Source: an uncultured Pseudodesulfovibrio sp.
GTDB taxonomy: Bacteria; Desulfobacterota; Desulfovibrionia; Desulfovibrionales; Desulfovibrionaceae
Assembly (NCBI RefSeq): GCF_963677845.1
Contig: NZ_OY782498.1
Span: 816,001 to 880,000 of the forward strand
DNA: 64,000 bases
Direction of reading: 5' to 3'
Part shown: positions 1 to 8,437 of the stretch, piece by piece
Position numbering within the stretch: position 1 is the first letter of the stretch
Layout: each line of letters begins with the position of its first letter
Notes under the pieces: model-generated
Seen by the model: only the letters and a program-made list of their open reading frames with translations
The model's database searches: none
Told to the model about the DNA's origin: nothing
Program-made: the position numbers and the translations under genes

Positions 1-1380
1 AGAAACGTTCTCCACTTCGTAACCGAATTCGCTTGCAAGCAAAGTCGCAGTATCAATATCAAGAGATTGGTTGATCGTGGCCATAACACCCATTGTGAAC
101 AATGCCTTAATGAGGTCCTGAGCCTTGATTCCCATCTGATGAGCCATGTCCGCAAGACGGATGGTTTCATCAAATTTGATCTTGCGCTTGGCTGCCTTCA
201 TGGGCTGTGCCTGAACCTGCTCATGTTGAGGAGTCTGGTTCTTGCGGCCTTTTTTCTTGCGACCTTTGCGTCCCTGCGGGAAACCATCGTTGAAGTTTTT
301 GTTGCCGCGATCATTCCCGGCACCGAATTCTACAACGCGGCGTTTCTTACCCTGTTTTTTCTTACTGCGACCATCAGGCATTGCCGGAGTCGGAGCAGGA
401 GCACTACCGGGACGACCACCGCTTGGGCGACCTCCGCCAGGGCGGTTGTCAGGACGACCCCCGCCAGGACGACCAGCGCCGGGACGACCAGCGCCGGGAC
501 GGCCTCCGCCAGGACGACCGCCACCAGGGCGACCTCCACCTGGACGACCACCGCCGGGACGACGTTCAGGCTGGGCCATTTTGGCAGCTGCACGAGCCTG
601 TACTTCCGCCTCGGTGGGCATGGAAATGATTTTTACTTTAGGAGCTTCTTGCTCTCTTTTCTTTTTCTTTTTCTTTTTTGGTTCAGCTTTGGCCGTAACC
701 TCTTCCTTGGCCGGTTTTTCGGCAGGGGCTTTCTTTTCCGCTTTTTTTGGCTTTTCAGCTTTTTGAGCGGGTTCAGCCTTTTTGACTGGCTTGGTAGGGG
801 CTTCTTCCTTGGCTTCAGCTTTAGGAGCAGCTTCGGTTTTTTCAGGCACGGGTTCGGGGGCGGCCTCTTCAACCACTGCTTCCGGAACCGGGGTTTCTAC
901 AACCTCGGCCTTGATCTCTTCGGGCTTTTCCTCCACGGCCGGTTTGATCACCTTGACCTGAGGGGCAGCCTTTTTTGGAGCCTTCTTTTTGGCAGGTTTT
1001 TTTTCTGCCTTTGGTTCTTTGACTTCCTCAACAGGTGCAGCTTTTTCCTCCACAGGAGCTTTTGCCACTTCCTCGACGGGAGCCTCCACCACTTCCTCGA
1101 CCGTATCCTCGATCGGGGCTGCGGCTTCCTCTTCCTTGGGAGCCTTGGATTTATTGCGTCTGCGTCGGATTATGACGCCAGAGTCGCTCACACGACGGAC
1201 TTCGCGTTTGCCGGAACCGCCTTTCTTCATTTCCGCCTTGAGGCGGTCCACATCTTCGTCTTCTACGACAGTCTTTTGGCTTTTGGCCTGGACGCCGATT
1301 TCACGAAGTTGCTGAATGATCTCCTTGTTGCTGAGTTTGAGCTCAGCAGCCAAGTCTTCTACCCGAACCTTTGCCGTCAT
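1..1380 (-). CDS. infB: Translation initiation factor IF-2, N-terminal part (cut by window edge)
   Basis: IF-2 is the GTPase that brings initiator fMet-tRNA to the 30S subunit. The ATG at 1380 begins [20 protein letters not shown], the IF2_N helical module. About 460 codons are visible and the frame is open at position 1, so the G domain lies outside the window. After the N-terminal module come a long Lys/Ala/Pro/Glu-rich linker (about residues 60-250) and a Gly/Arg/Pro-rich stretch with GGRPGGG-type repeats (about 265-320). A basic segment and the second IF2_N module follow, ending near [13 protein letters not shown]. This long low-complexity linker is normal for IF-2 of delta-proteobacteria. 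It is the last visible gene of the rimP-nusA-ylxR-infB operon and directly follows the ylxR stop. Confidence 0.95.
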   Translation of the reverse strand, partial: MTAKVRVEDLAAELKLSNKEIIQQLREIGVQAKSQKTVVEDEDVDRLKAEMKKGGSGKREVRRVSDSGVIIRRRRNKSKAPKEEEAAAPIEDTVEEVVEAPVEEVAKAPVEEKAAPVEEVKEPKAEKKPAKKKAPKKAAPQVKVIKPAVEEKPEEIKAEVVETPVPEAVVEEAAPEPVPEKTEAAPKAEAKEEAPTKPVKKAEPAQKAEKPKKAEKKAPAEKPAKEEVTAKAEPKKKKKKKREQEAPKVKIISMPTEAEVQARAAAKMAQPERRPGGGRPGGGRPGGGRPGGGRPGAGRPGAGRPGGGRPDNRPGGGRPSGGRPGSAPAPTPAMPDGRSKKKQGKKRRVVEFGAGNDRGNKNFNDGFPQGRKGRKKKGRKNQTPQHEQVQAQPMKAAKRKIKFDETIRLADMAHQMGIKAQDLIKALFTMGVMATINQSLDIDTATLLASEFGYEVENVS

Positions 1381-1632
1381 CTAATTACCCCTTTTGCGTT
1401 TCTTCATCAGGCCCATGATTACTTTTGGGAATAGCTCCCTGCATCGGGTCTGACCGCATACGTAAATTCCGCGTCCGGGCATTATGTGCCCCGGATCAAG
1501 TACCGGACCGTTGTCAGTCGGTTCGCTTGTTGCTTCCGGACAGACGTACCGCGTCAGTTCTCCCTTGGAGAACCGTTCGCGACAGACAACGCACATTCTG
1601 ACAGGATCGTGTTTATGCCCTGTATGGTTCAT
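1381..1632 (-). CDS. ylxR: YlxR family (DUF448) RNA-binding protein
   Basis: Small basic protein of 83 residues that carries the YlxR signature: CVVCRERFSKGELTRYV near residues 14-30 and a GRGIYVC motif with a second Cys pair near residues 54-65. The family sits between nusA and infB in many bacteria and binds RNA; a role as a regulator of gene expression or of RNase P has been proposed for Gram-positive members. The four cysteines could bind a metal. The stop codon abuts the infB start and the gene begins 20 bp after the nusA stop, so it is translated as part of the nus operon. Specific function in this organism is not visible from sequence. Confidence 0.88.
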   Translation of the reverse strand: MNHTGHKHDPVRMCVVCRERFSKGELTRYVCPEATSEPTDNGPVLDPGHIMPGRGIYVCGQTRCRELFPKVIMGLMKKRKRGN

Positions 1633-1652
1633 GCGTTGTCCGTGCCCCAGTG

Positions 1653-3041
1653 TTATTTCGTCTCCTCGCCTTCGGCGGGAGTTTCTGATTCTTCAGTTTC
1701 AGTAGCTTCTTCAGCAACATTCTCTTCCACTTCTGCTTCGACTTCTGCGATTTCTTCAGTCGTTTCTGCTTCGGCGGTCTCTATTGCTTCTTCTGCGGCC
1801 AGCTCTTCGAAGATGCCGGGAGCAAGCATGTTGATAGCCACGCGGATATCGCCAATTTTGCTTTCGGTCATGCCCTTGATGGAGAGCAGGTCTTCATCTG
1901 TGGCCTTGACGATGGACTCGATGGTCTCGAAGCCTGCGCCAAAGAAGTTTTCCATGCCGATTTCGGCAACTGCTGCAATTTGATCCATGCCCTTGCGTGC
2001 AGCATTCATCTCGCCGTAGCGGGATTCGGTGAAGATGTCGATCTTCCAGCCCAGAAGTTTTGCGGCCAACTTGACGTTTTGCCCTTTGCGGCCAATTGCC
2101 AAGGAGAGCTGATCGTCGGGGCAGACTACTTCCAATGCTTCTTCTTCATCATCCACAGTAATGCGTGAGATGAGGGCTGGAGAGAGTGCGTGCTGAGCGT
2201 ACATGGCGATGTCCGGACTCCAGACAACGATGTCTATGCGTTCACCCTTGAGTTCCTGCACCACGTTTTGAATACGGGAGCCACGAATACCAACACAGGC
2301 GCCGACCGGATCAACATCACGATCTCGGGACATGACAGCCACCTTGGCGCGGAGGCCGGGATCGCGAGATACACCCATGATCTTGACGGTGCCGTCTGCC
2401 ACTTCGGGAACCTCGCGCTTGAACAGTTCGATCATGTAGTCCGGGTGGGACCTTGACACGACGACCTGCGGGCCACGGGATTCTTTTAATACATCTATAA
2501 TATACGCCTGGACGCGATCGCCGCGTTTGTAGCGTTCTCTGGGAATCTGTTCGTCTTTGGGTAACAGAGCTTCGGTGCGTCCGAGGTTGATAATCCAACC
2601 GGTACGGTCGCGGCGTTGAATGATGCCGCTAGCGATTTCGGAAACGCGGTCTCTGTATTCTTCAAATATGATTTCCTGTTCAGCATCCCGCATACGCTGG
2701 ATGATGACCTGTTTGGCGCTCTGCGCAGCAATACGGCCAAGGTCTTCGACTTTCAGGGGGAAACCCATCTCGTCATCTAACTGGGCCTTGGGGTCATGGT
2801 CTATGGCATCGTCCAGCGAAATTTCGCTGATTGGGTCGTGCACGTCGTCCACGACTACCTTGAATTCGAAGACCTCGATTTCGCCGAGTTCTTCGTTGAA
2901 GGCTACTTCGATGTCCATGGTCTCGCCATACTTGCGGGCCACAGCCGAACGGACGGCCTCCTCAAGAGTGTCGATCAACAGGTCGCGGTCAATGCCCCTG
3001 TCCTTGCTTATCTGGTCGATGGCCTTTTTCAGCTCCGACAT
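1653..3041 (-). CDS. nusA: Transcription termination/antitermination protein NusA
   Basis: NusA (462 residues) binds RNA polymerase and nascent RNA and modulates pausing, termination and antitermination. Domains in order: N-terminal polymerase-binding domain (1-125), S1 domain (about 135-200, with GWIINLGRTEALLPKDEQ), KH1 (about 225-290, with GIRGSRIQNVVQELKGERID), KH2 (about 300-345, with AIGRKGQNVKLAAKLLGW), one helix-hairpin-helix region (355-410) and a Glu-rich tail to the end. The C-terminal part is shorter than in E. coli, where two acidic repeats are present. It lies between rimP (61 bp upstream) and ylxR. NusA often feeds back on its own operon; the tRNA and terminator upstream of rimP give a possible site for this. 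Confidence 0.97.
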   Translation of the reverse strand: MSELKKAIDQISKDRGIDRDLLIDTLEEAVRSAVARKYGETMDIEVAFNEELGEIEVFEFKVVVDDVHDPISEISLDDAIDHDPKAQLDDEMGFPLKVEDLGRIAAQSAKQVIIQRMRDAEQEIIFEEYRDRVSEIASGIIQRRDRTGWIINLGRTEALLPKDEQIPRERYKRGDRVQAYIIDVLKESRGPQVVVSRSHPDYMIELFKREVPEVADGTVKIMGVSRDPGLRAKVAVMSRDRDVDPVGACVGIRGSRIQNVVQELKGERIDIVVWSPDIAMYAQHALSPALISRITVDDEEEALEVVCPDDQLSLAIGRKGQNVKLAAKLLGWKIDIFTESRYGEMNAARKGMDQIAAVAEIGMENFFGAGFETIESIVKATDEDLLSIKGMTESKIGDIRVAINMLAPGIFEELAAEEAIETAEAETTEEIAEVEAEVEENVAEEATETEESETPAEGEETK

Positions 3042-3102
3042 GATCTAACCTCCGCTTGTGCCGAAATGGTCCGAATCCTTTCGGCGGATAATGCACTTAC
3101 AA

Positions 3103-3561
3103 CTAAAATTTGTGTATCAGTTTGGCTTTCTTGATGGAAATCCACATGAAATCCAAGATATCGTCATCGACATTCATGGTGATCGTTTCGTCTTTCACCC
3201 CAGTCAGTGTGCCTTTAAACTTGCGCCTGTCACCGTGAGCTTCAAACAGGGTGATTTGGATTTCTTTGCCGATATACTTGACCATTTGGTCCGGCGAGAA
3301 AAAAGGGCGCTCCAATCCGGGCGAGGATACTTCCAGTGTGAAAGCTCCGGGAATGACGTCTTCTACTTCGAGCATCAAACCAACCTGACGGCTGACGTGA
3401 GCACATTGGTCGATATGCACGCCATCAGGACCGTCGATGTATATGCGAACAACACGTTTTTTGCCGGACGCAGGAGAAGACAGTCCCCAGAACTGGTAGC
3501 CGAGGTTTTCCACCTCTGGCCGGATGATGTCCGACAGCATTTCTTCGAAAGTCTGACGCAT
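3103..3561 (-). CDS. rimP: Ribosome maturation factor RimP
   Basis: RimP (152 residues) helps assemble the 30S subunit. The start is placed at the ATG at 3561, giving MRQTFEEMLSDIIRPEVENL. The same frame is open further upstream, but that extension would run into the terminator hairpin at 3604-3632 and has no family similarity. A GGAG lies about 10 bases before the chosen start. The family core is visible: a RVYIDGPDGV-like segment (RIYIDGPDGVHIDQC) and LEVSSPGLERPF, followed by the small C-terminal SH3-like domain. It is the first protein gene of the nus operon. Confidence 0.93.
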   Translation of the reverse strand: MRQTFEEMLSDIIRPEVENLGYQFWGLSSPASGKKRVVRIYIDGPDGVHIDQCAHVSRQVGLMLEVEDVIPGAFTLEVSSPGLERPFFSPDQMVKYIGKEIQITLFEAHGDRRKFKGTLTGVKDETITMNVDDDILDFMWISIKKAKLIHKF

Positions 3562-3603
3562 TGTATCAATACTCCATGCAAACCGCGTAAGCGGCGAAAA
3601 AAC

Positions 3604-3632
3604 AAATAAAAAAGGTGAGCCCGAGCTCACCT
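3604..3632 (-). terminator. Rho-independent terminator between tRNA-Gly and rimP
   Basis: On the minus strand an 8-bp perfect stem AGGTGAGC / GCTCACCT with a 4-base loop (3613-3632) is followed by TTTTTATTTG. It lies between the tRNA-Gly gene and rimP, so it would end the tRNA transcript. Any transcription of rimP-nusA from the tRNA promoter would need read-through. Confidence 0.85.
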
Positions 3633-3678
3633 GCGCGAACCCCGCAAGGTTGTTAGAAACCAGCCTTGCGAAAGGCAT

Positions 3679-3754
3679 TGGAGCGGGTGACGGGGGTCGA
3701 ACCCGCTACTTTCAGCTTGGGAAGCTGACACTCTACCAATTGAGTTACACCCGC
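3679..3754 (-). tRNA. tRNA-Gly (anticodon CCC), CCA encoded
   Basis: The minus strand folds as a complete cloverleaf. Acceptor stem GCGGGTG pairs with CACCCGC. The anticodon stem TCAGC / GCTGA encloses loop TTCCCAA with anticodon CCC, which reads GGG. The T arm is GCGGG-TTCGACC-CCCGT. The discriminator base is T and CCA is encoded (3681-3679). The gene is oriented toward rimP-nusA-infB. Confidence 0.95.
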
Positions 3755-3767
3755 TTGGAAACGAGCC

Positions 3768-3796
3768 TATTTATACATATATAGAACCGTTGTCAA
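3768..3796 (-). promoter_or_regulatory. Sigma-70 promoter of tRNA-Gly
   Basis: Minus strand: consensus -35 TTGACA (3796-3791) and -10 TAAATA (3773-3768) with a 17-bp spacer. The expected start is near 3761, about six bases before the tRNA 5' end, as is usual for a strong tRNA promoter. Confidence 0.75.
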
Positions 3797-3845
3797 CAAG
3801 CTTGACCTCTTGGCAAATGCTGTCAGTCGTCAGTCTTTACCAATT

Positions 3846-3861
3846 TGGCATGCATAGTGCA
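3846..3861 (+). promoter_or_regulatory. Candidate sigma-54 promoter for the flgF operon
   Basis: TGGCATGCATAGTGCA matches the -24/-12 consensus (TGGCACG-N4-TTGCA) at all but two informative bases. The GG (3847-3848) and GC (3859-3860) have the required 10-base spacing. The predicted start at about 3872 is just ahead of the AGGAGG ribosome site (3877-3882) of flgF. Rod and hook genes are commonly sigma-54 dependent in polarly flagellated proteobacteria. No UAS was recognised. Confidence 0.6.
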
Positions 3862-3890
3862 AATCCCTCGCAGAACAGGAGGATCGCTCT

Positions 3891-4670
3891 ATGCGAAATA
3901 GTACATATAGTGCTTTATTCGGCGCTTTATCCAATGAAATGAGGATGTCATCCATCGCCAATAATTTGGCGAATGTGAACACGTCGGCTTTCAAAAAGGA
4001 CACGATGGCTTTCCATGACACCTTTACTCGCTTTGCGCATGATTACCTTATAGATGGGAAAAATCATCTTCGAGGTAAGGATTTGTTTCCTAGAGCCAAC
4101 GTCATGGCTAAACCGCGTCTTTCTGCGCAGCAGACCGATTTCTCCCAGGGGAGCCTCCAAAAGACTGGTAACCAACTTGATTTTGCTTTGTCTGGAGAAG
4201 GTTTTTTCAAGGTGCAGAGTGGGAACGGGGATGTACTATACACCCGGTCCGGCAATTTCCTGCCCGATTCTAACGGGATTCTTCGTACGCAGGATGGTAA
4301 CACTGTCATGGTGGACGGTGGGCCTTTGACACTTCCGCCGGGAGCGCAGGTAATCGTTGATTCTGCCGGCAATATTTCCGTTAACGGAAATCCTGCGGGA
4401 ACCTTTGATCTCGCGTCCTTTGAAGATTTGACGCAGGTCGAACGTCTCGGGGCAAACTATTACACCGTTGCAGATGGTGTTGGTGAGATTCCTCCCGAAG
4501 ATATGTCTGTTCAGCAGGGATTTCTTGAGAAGGGCAATGTGGATGTCGTCACCGAGATGGTAGCCATGATCGAAACACAACGCGCCTTTACCATGTATTC
4601 AAAGATGATTCAGACTACCAACGAGGCTGACACGAAATTGATCACTCAGGTTGGACGTCCAACCATATAA
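3891..4670 (+). CDS. flgF: Flagellar basal-body rod protein FlgF
   Basis: FlgF is a proximal rod subunit of the flagellar drive shaft. The 259-residue protein has the N-terminal rod motif SSIANNLANVNTSAFKKDT (near residues 20-38) and the C-terminal FlgF/FlgG motif EMVAMIETQRAFTMYSKMIQ. Both ends form the coiled-coil of rod and hook proteins. The ATG is preceded by AGGAGG with good spacing. It heads the plus-strand flagellar run and is followed 17 bp later by flgG, the same order as in many proteobacteria. It is told apart from FlgG by its lower similarity to the distal-rod consensus and its position. Confidence 0.93.
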   Translation: MRNSTYSALFGALSNEMRMSSIANNLANVNTSAFKKDTMAFHDTFTRFAHDYLIDGKNHLRGKDLFPRANVMAKPRLSAQQTDFSQGSLQKTGNQLDFALSGEGFFKVQSGNGDVLYTRSGNFLPDSNGILRTQDGNTVMVDGGPLTLPPGAQVIVDSAGNISVNGNPAGTFDLASFEDLTQVERLGANYYTVADGVGEIPPEDMSVQQGFLEKGNVDVVTEMVAMIETQRAFTMYSKMIQTTNEADTKLITQVGRPTI

Positions 4671-4687
4671 TTTAGGAGGATTCGGCT

Positions 4688-5470
4688 ATGATGCGTTCTC
4701 TTTGGACCTCAGCCACAGGCATGGTTGCCATGCAGACTCACATCGACACGTTGTCAAACAACTTGGCCAACGTGAACACCACCGGGTTTAAAAAGAGCCG
4801 GGCGGAGTTTGAGGATCTTATGTACCAGACGCTTCAGATTGCGGGCGCTCAAAATGCCACGGGCGGGCGGACACCTGTTGGTATGCAGATTGGTATGGGG
4901 GTACGTCCGGTCACAGTACACAAGTTCTTTACGCAGGGTGACTTCAAAAATACCGGTAACCCTTTGGATATGGCTATTGAAGGCGACGGGTTTTTTCAAG
5001 TGTTGCAGAATGGTGAAGAGGTTTATACCCGCGCAGGCTCTTTCAAGCTGGATGACGAAGGACGTGTCGTTACCGCAGGCGGTTGGCCGTTGCAGCCTGA
5101 ATTCACCGTGCCGCCGGAAACCGTCAGTGTCGTCGTTACTGAAAACGGTAATATTGCCGCTTTGGATAAGGATGGTACGGCATTATCTGAAGGCGATATC
5201 GATATTTATCGTTTCCAGAACCCGGCGGGACTGATTGCTACAGGTCGTAATTTTTACCGCGAAAGTGAAGCTTCCGGTGCGGCTGTATCCGGTACTCCAG
5301 GTGATGAAAATTACGGCACTATCGCTCAGGGATTTCTTGAAGGGTCCAATGTGGAAATGGTGGATGAGATGGTTGGTCTGATCGTGGGGCAGAGAGCTTT
5401 TGAAATTAATTCAAAAGCTATCACTACATCTGACAGTATGTTGCAGACCGCCATTAATATCAAACGTTAA
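4688..5470 (+). CDS. flgG: Flagellar distal rod protein FlgG
   Basis: FlgG (260 residues) builds the distal rod. It begins MMRSLWTSATGMVAMQTHID, nearly the family consensus, with LSNNLANVNTTGFKKSRAEF next. It has the FlgG-specific segment PVGMQIGMGVRP and the C-terminal EGSNVEMVDEMVGLIVGQRAFEINSKAI motif in shorter blocks. AGGAGG precedes the ATG. It belongs to the flgF-flgL transcription unit. Confidence 0.96.
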   Translation: MMRSLWTSATGMVAMQTHIDTLSNNLANVNTTGFKKSRAEFEDLMYQTLQIAGAQNATGGRTPVGMQIGMGVRPVTVHKFFTQGDFKNTGNPLDMAIEGDGFFQVLQNGEEVYTRAGSFKLDDEGRVVTAGGWPLQPEFTVPPETVSVVVTENGNIAALDKDGTALSEGDIDIYRFQNPAGLIATGRNFYRESEASGAAVSGTPGDENYGTIAQGFLEGSNVEMVDEMVGLIVGQRAFEINSKAITTSDSMLQTAINIKR

Positions 5471-5506
5471 CGGGTAGTTGAATAACGCCTGTTACAAGGA
5501 TGGTTC

Positions 5507-6520
5507 ATGCGTATGTCGAGCAGACAGAATAAAAACACACGGTGGTCAGGGATCGCCCGGCATTTGTTTGTCATTTTGATGGCAGGATTTGTTTTGGGAT
5601 TGCCTGTTTTGACCGGGGCCGCCAATGGTTCGGCATGGCAGGCCATGGTGCGTGATGCGGTCTGCGTTGAGGGACCGGATGTCTTGCTTGGTGAAATTGC
5701 TGATCCAGTCAACGATATGGCGCAGAATCAATGGAAGACCCTTTCAACCATCAAATTATGGAAAGCTTCAACCAAACCAGGGCGTCCGGTGACGGTGTCC
5801 CGGGGCAAGCTGAAAAAAGTACTTCATCATTATATGGGCGATTTGGTGAACAATCTGGTTTTGCCGAGTCAGATGACGGTGCAGACCGGGGGACAGGTTG
5901 TCAGCGGTGAACAGCTCAAGGCTCGTGTTGTCGCTTTTTTGACGCCGAGGGTTAAAGATCTCGATGGTGACGTTGATTTCAAGAATTTTCAGATGCCACG
6001 ACATATATTTTTCCCCAATAAATATGATTCATTGTCCATCAGTATGCGTGATGATCTTAAGCCTGGACGGAATCAGATCAAGCTGCACGGTGTGACTCCT
6101 GATGGGAAAATTATTTTGCGGAAGAGTTGTGTGGTGTTCGCTAATGTTTGGAAGGCCGTACCTGTAGCAGCCAAACCGTTGAATCGATTTGAGCGGTTGA
6201 CCCGTGAAAAGGTGTCGTTTCAGCGAGTCAATCTGGCATATAAGCGTGATGTTTGGGACGGAACCGGTGGACCGTGGCGCATGGCTCGCACCTTGGGTCG
6301 GGGACAACCTTTCACTCGGGCTCATTTGGAACAGATTCCGCTTATTGAAAAAGGGGAGCACGTTCATCTCATGTACAGAGGAAAGAAGGTGCAACTGACC
6401 ATCAAAGCCGAGGCTCTTGGTGAGGCTGGAATGGGACAACAGGTTGCGGTTAGGAATTTGCAAAGCAAAAAGACAGTGTTGGCTACCGTGATCAGCGATG
6501 ACACGGTGCTCGTCAGATAG
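5507..6520 (+). CDS. flgA: Flagellar P-ring assembly chaperone FlgA
   Basis: FlgA is a periplasmic chaperone for P-ring (FlgI) assembly. The 337-residue product has a basic start and a hydrophobic signal segment (about residues 17-40, HLFVILMAGFVLGLPVL). A long N-terminal extension follows, and then the conserved SAF-type C-terminal domain: RFERLTREKVSFQRVNLA, MARTLGRGQPFTRAHL and GEHVHLMYRGKKVQLTIKAE. The final ALGEAGMGQQVAVRNLQSKK block is typical of FlgA. At 337 residues it is longer than E. coli FlgA (about 220), the extra length being N-terminal. It lies between flgG and flgH, and an AAGGA precedes the ATG. Confidence 0.9.
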   Translation: MRMSSRQNKNTRWSGIARHLFVILMAGFVLGLPVLTGAANGSAWQAMVRDAVCVEGPDVLLGEIADPVNDMAQNQWKTLSTIKLWKASTKPGRPVTVSRGKLKKVLHHYMGDLVNNLVLPSQMTVQTGGQVVSGEQLKARVVAFLTPRVKDLDGDVDFKNFQMPRHIFFPNKYDSLSISMRDDLKPGRNQIKLHGVTPDGKIILRKSCVVFANVWKAVPVAAKPLNRFERLTREKVSFQRVNLAYKRDVWDGTGGPWRMARTLGRGQPFTRAHLEQIPLIEKGEHVHLMYRGKKVQLTIKAEALGEAGMGQQVAVRNLQSKKTVLATVISDDTVLVR

Positions 6521-6535
6521 GCAAGGAGTAAAGTC

Positions 6536-7231
6536 ATGAGGCAATATCTTTTAATTATGGTGGCAGTCATCACGCTGATGGCTGGTTGTGCCCCTCGTTA
6601 TGAGGAGCAACCCATGCCCGTCTTGACCCCTCCGGTCTATGAAGAGCAAGACCCGGCTCTTAATCCCGGTTCACTGTATGATACGAACCGATCTGAATTC
6701 CTTTATGATGATAACCGGGCTACCCGCGTTGGTGATATCGTTTTGGTGAGAGTCTCCGAAACTTCTAATACCAAGTTGAAGTCCGAAACGACGGCAGACA
6801 AGGAAAATACCATTAATACCGGTGTGACAGCTATGCCTACCACCGGATTGATCGGTGCCATCCCATTGGCGGGAACTCTTGGAGCTGAAGCCGGTACGAG
6901 TATTGCTGCATCCCAGTCTTCTGAGTTCAAGGGGAATGGTGAAACCAAACAGGAGTCGGAATTTGAGGCCATGGTTGCCACCCGCATCGTGCGCAGGCTT
7001 CCGGGCAACCTTTTGCAGGTCGAGGGTGCGCGACGTATCCGTGTCAACGCTGAAACTCAGTTTCTCGTCGTTCGAGGCCTTATTCGTCAGCGGGATATTC
7101 AGGCGGATAATTCCATTTCGTCTGCGAGTTTGGCTGAGGCTCAGATCGAAATTTATGGTCAGGGTGTCCTGGCTGACAAGCAACGTCCCGGTTGGCTGTC
7201 ACGTATTTTGGATAACATCTACCCCTTCTAG
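6536..7231 (+). CDS. flgH: Flagellar L-ring lipoprotein FlgH
   Basis: FlgH forms the L ring in the outer membrane. The 231-residue precursor has a lipoprotein signal peptide ending in LMAGC, with the lipidated Cys at residue 18. Family motifs are SLYDTNRSEFLYDDNRATRVGDIVLV, seen here in parts, and the C-terminal block NLLQVEGARRIRVNAETQFL with the region after it that promotes ring packing. It starts 16 bp after flgA with a GGAG-like site and precedes flgI, the usual order. Confidence 0.95.
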   Translation: MRQYLLIMVAVITLMAGCAPRYEEQPMPVLTPPVYEEQDPALNPGSLYDTNRSEFLYDDNRATRVGDIVLVRVSETSNTKLKSETTADKENTINTGVTAMPTTGLIGAIPLAGTLGAEAGTSIAASQSSEFKGNGETKQESEFEAMVATRIVRRLPGNLLQVEGARRIRVNAETQFLVVRGLIRQRDIQADNSISSASLAEAQIEIYGQGVLADKQRPGWLSRILDNIYPF

Positions 7232-7278
7232 TGAATGGGCGTAACAATATTTTAGCAAGAGGTTGAGGAGCAAACGTC

Positions 7279-8436
7279 ATGAGTTTGAATCAGCAAGCGA
7301 CTCCTATCAATACCGGTGAGGTGACACGGTCACTGATTCTGGTTGTCCTTTTGGGCACTATGCTTGTGTTCTTGGCATCGGTTTTTGTGCCGACCGAGGC
7401 GCGGGCTGCCCGTCTTAAGGATATCGCCAGTTTTAGCGGCGTGCGGAATAACGAATTGGTTGGGTACGGTCTGGTTGTCGGTTTGGCCGGAACCGGTGAT
7501 GGAACCTCGTCATCTTTTACCATGCGTTCCATGGCTAACATGTTGGAAAAGATGGGGGTCGAGGCTGATCCTAATACCCTGAAACCCAAGAACGTGGCCG
7601 CGGTTATGGTTACGGCTAAGATGCCGGTATCTTCAAAACCCGGTTCCGCAATCGACGTCACAGTTTCATCACTTGGCGACGCCAAGAGCTTGTTGGGTGG
7701 TATTCTTCTGTTGACGCCTCTCAAGGGGCTTGATGGACGAGTTTATGCTGTAGGGCAGGGGGCTTTGACCATTGGTGGTTTTTCTGTCGGTGGAGAAGCT
7801 GCGGATGCCCAGAAGAATATCCCCACCGTGGGGCGTATTCCTAATGGTGCTATAGTTGAGCGGGGAGTCCCCTTCCGGTTTAATAATCAAAATTCCATGA
7901 CTTTGAACCTGACTGTGCGAGATTTTGGCACGACTATGCAGGTGGTTAATAAAATCAACGCCAGCATGGGCGGGGGCTTTGCCTCAGCCACGGATATTTC
8001 CACTATCGAATTGGAACTGCCCGATCAGTTTCGGGGCAATATGGTTCCCTTGATGGCTTCTCTTGAAAATCTCGATATTTCGCCTGACGGCAAGGCTCGT
8101 GTGGTTGTGGATGAAAAGACCGGCACCGTGGTGTTGGGACAGGATGTCCGTCTGAGCAAGGTGGCCGTGGCTCACGGTAACTTGCAGATTGTGGTCTCCG
8201 AAACCGAGGAAGTGAGCCAGCCTGGACCGTTCTCCGATGGGGAGACCGTTGTTTCTCCTTCTACCGATATTCAGGTGCAGGAGCAGAACAATCAGTTGAT
8301 GCTCATGGAAGGCGCGACGTTGCAGGAATTGGTGGATGGTCTCAATTCCATTGGTGCGGCACCGCGTGACCTCATATCCATTATTCGTGCCCTGAAGGTG
8401 GCGGGTTCATTACATGCGGAAGTGGAGGTTATCTAG
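7279..8436 (+). CDS. flgI: Flagellar P-ring protein FlgI
   Basis: FlgI (385 residues) forms the periplasmic P ring. The N terminus carries a hydrophobic segment at about residues 18-40 ending in [11 protein letters not shown], so the signal peptide is unusually long at its front. The mature part starts with the hallmark [20 protein letters not shown] and [15 protein letters not shown]. The C-terminal block [18 protein letters not shown] is also FlgI-typical. A second in-frame Met is absent near the hydrophobic segment, so this start is kept. GAGGAG precedes it. It works with FlgH as the L/P ring bushing. Confidence 0.95.
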   Translation: MSLNQQATPINTGEVTRSLILVVLLGTMLVFLASVFVPTEARAARLKDIASFSGVRNNELVGYGLVVGLAGTGDGTSSSFTMRSMANMLEKMGVEADPNTLKPKNVAAVMVTAKMPVSSKPGSAIDVTVSSLGDAKSLLGGILLLTPLKGLDGRVYAVGQGALTIGGFSVGGEAADAQKNIPTVGRIPNGAIVERGVPFRFNNQNSMTLNLTVRDFGTTMQVVNKINASMGGGFASATDISTIELELPDQFRGNMVPLMASLENLDISPDGKARVVVDEKTGTVVLGQDVRLSKVAVAHGNLQIVVSETEEVSQPGPFSDGETVVSPSTDIQVQEQNNQLMLMEGATLQELVDGLNSIGAAPRDLISIIRALKVAGSLHAEVEVI

Positions 8437-8437
8437 C

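Noticed and set aside
67-1434. Long plus-strand open frame opposite infB
   Set aside because: It is the antisense of the IF-2 linker; the low-complexity Ala/Pro/Lys code leaves several frames open. The minus frame has the IF-2 motif and operon context.
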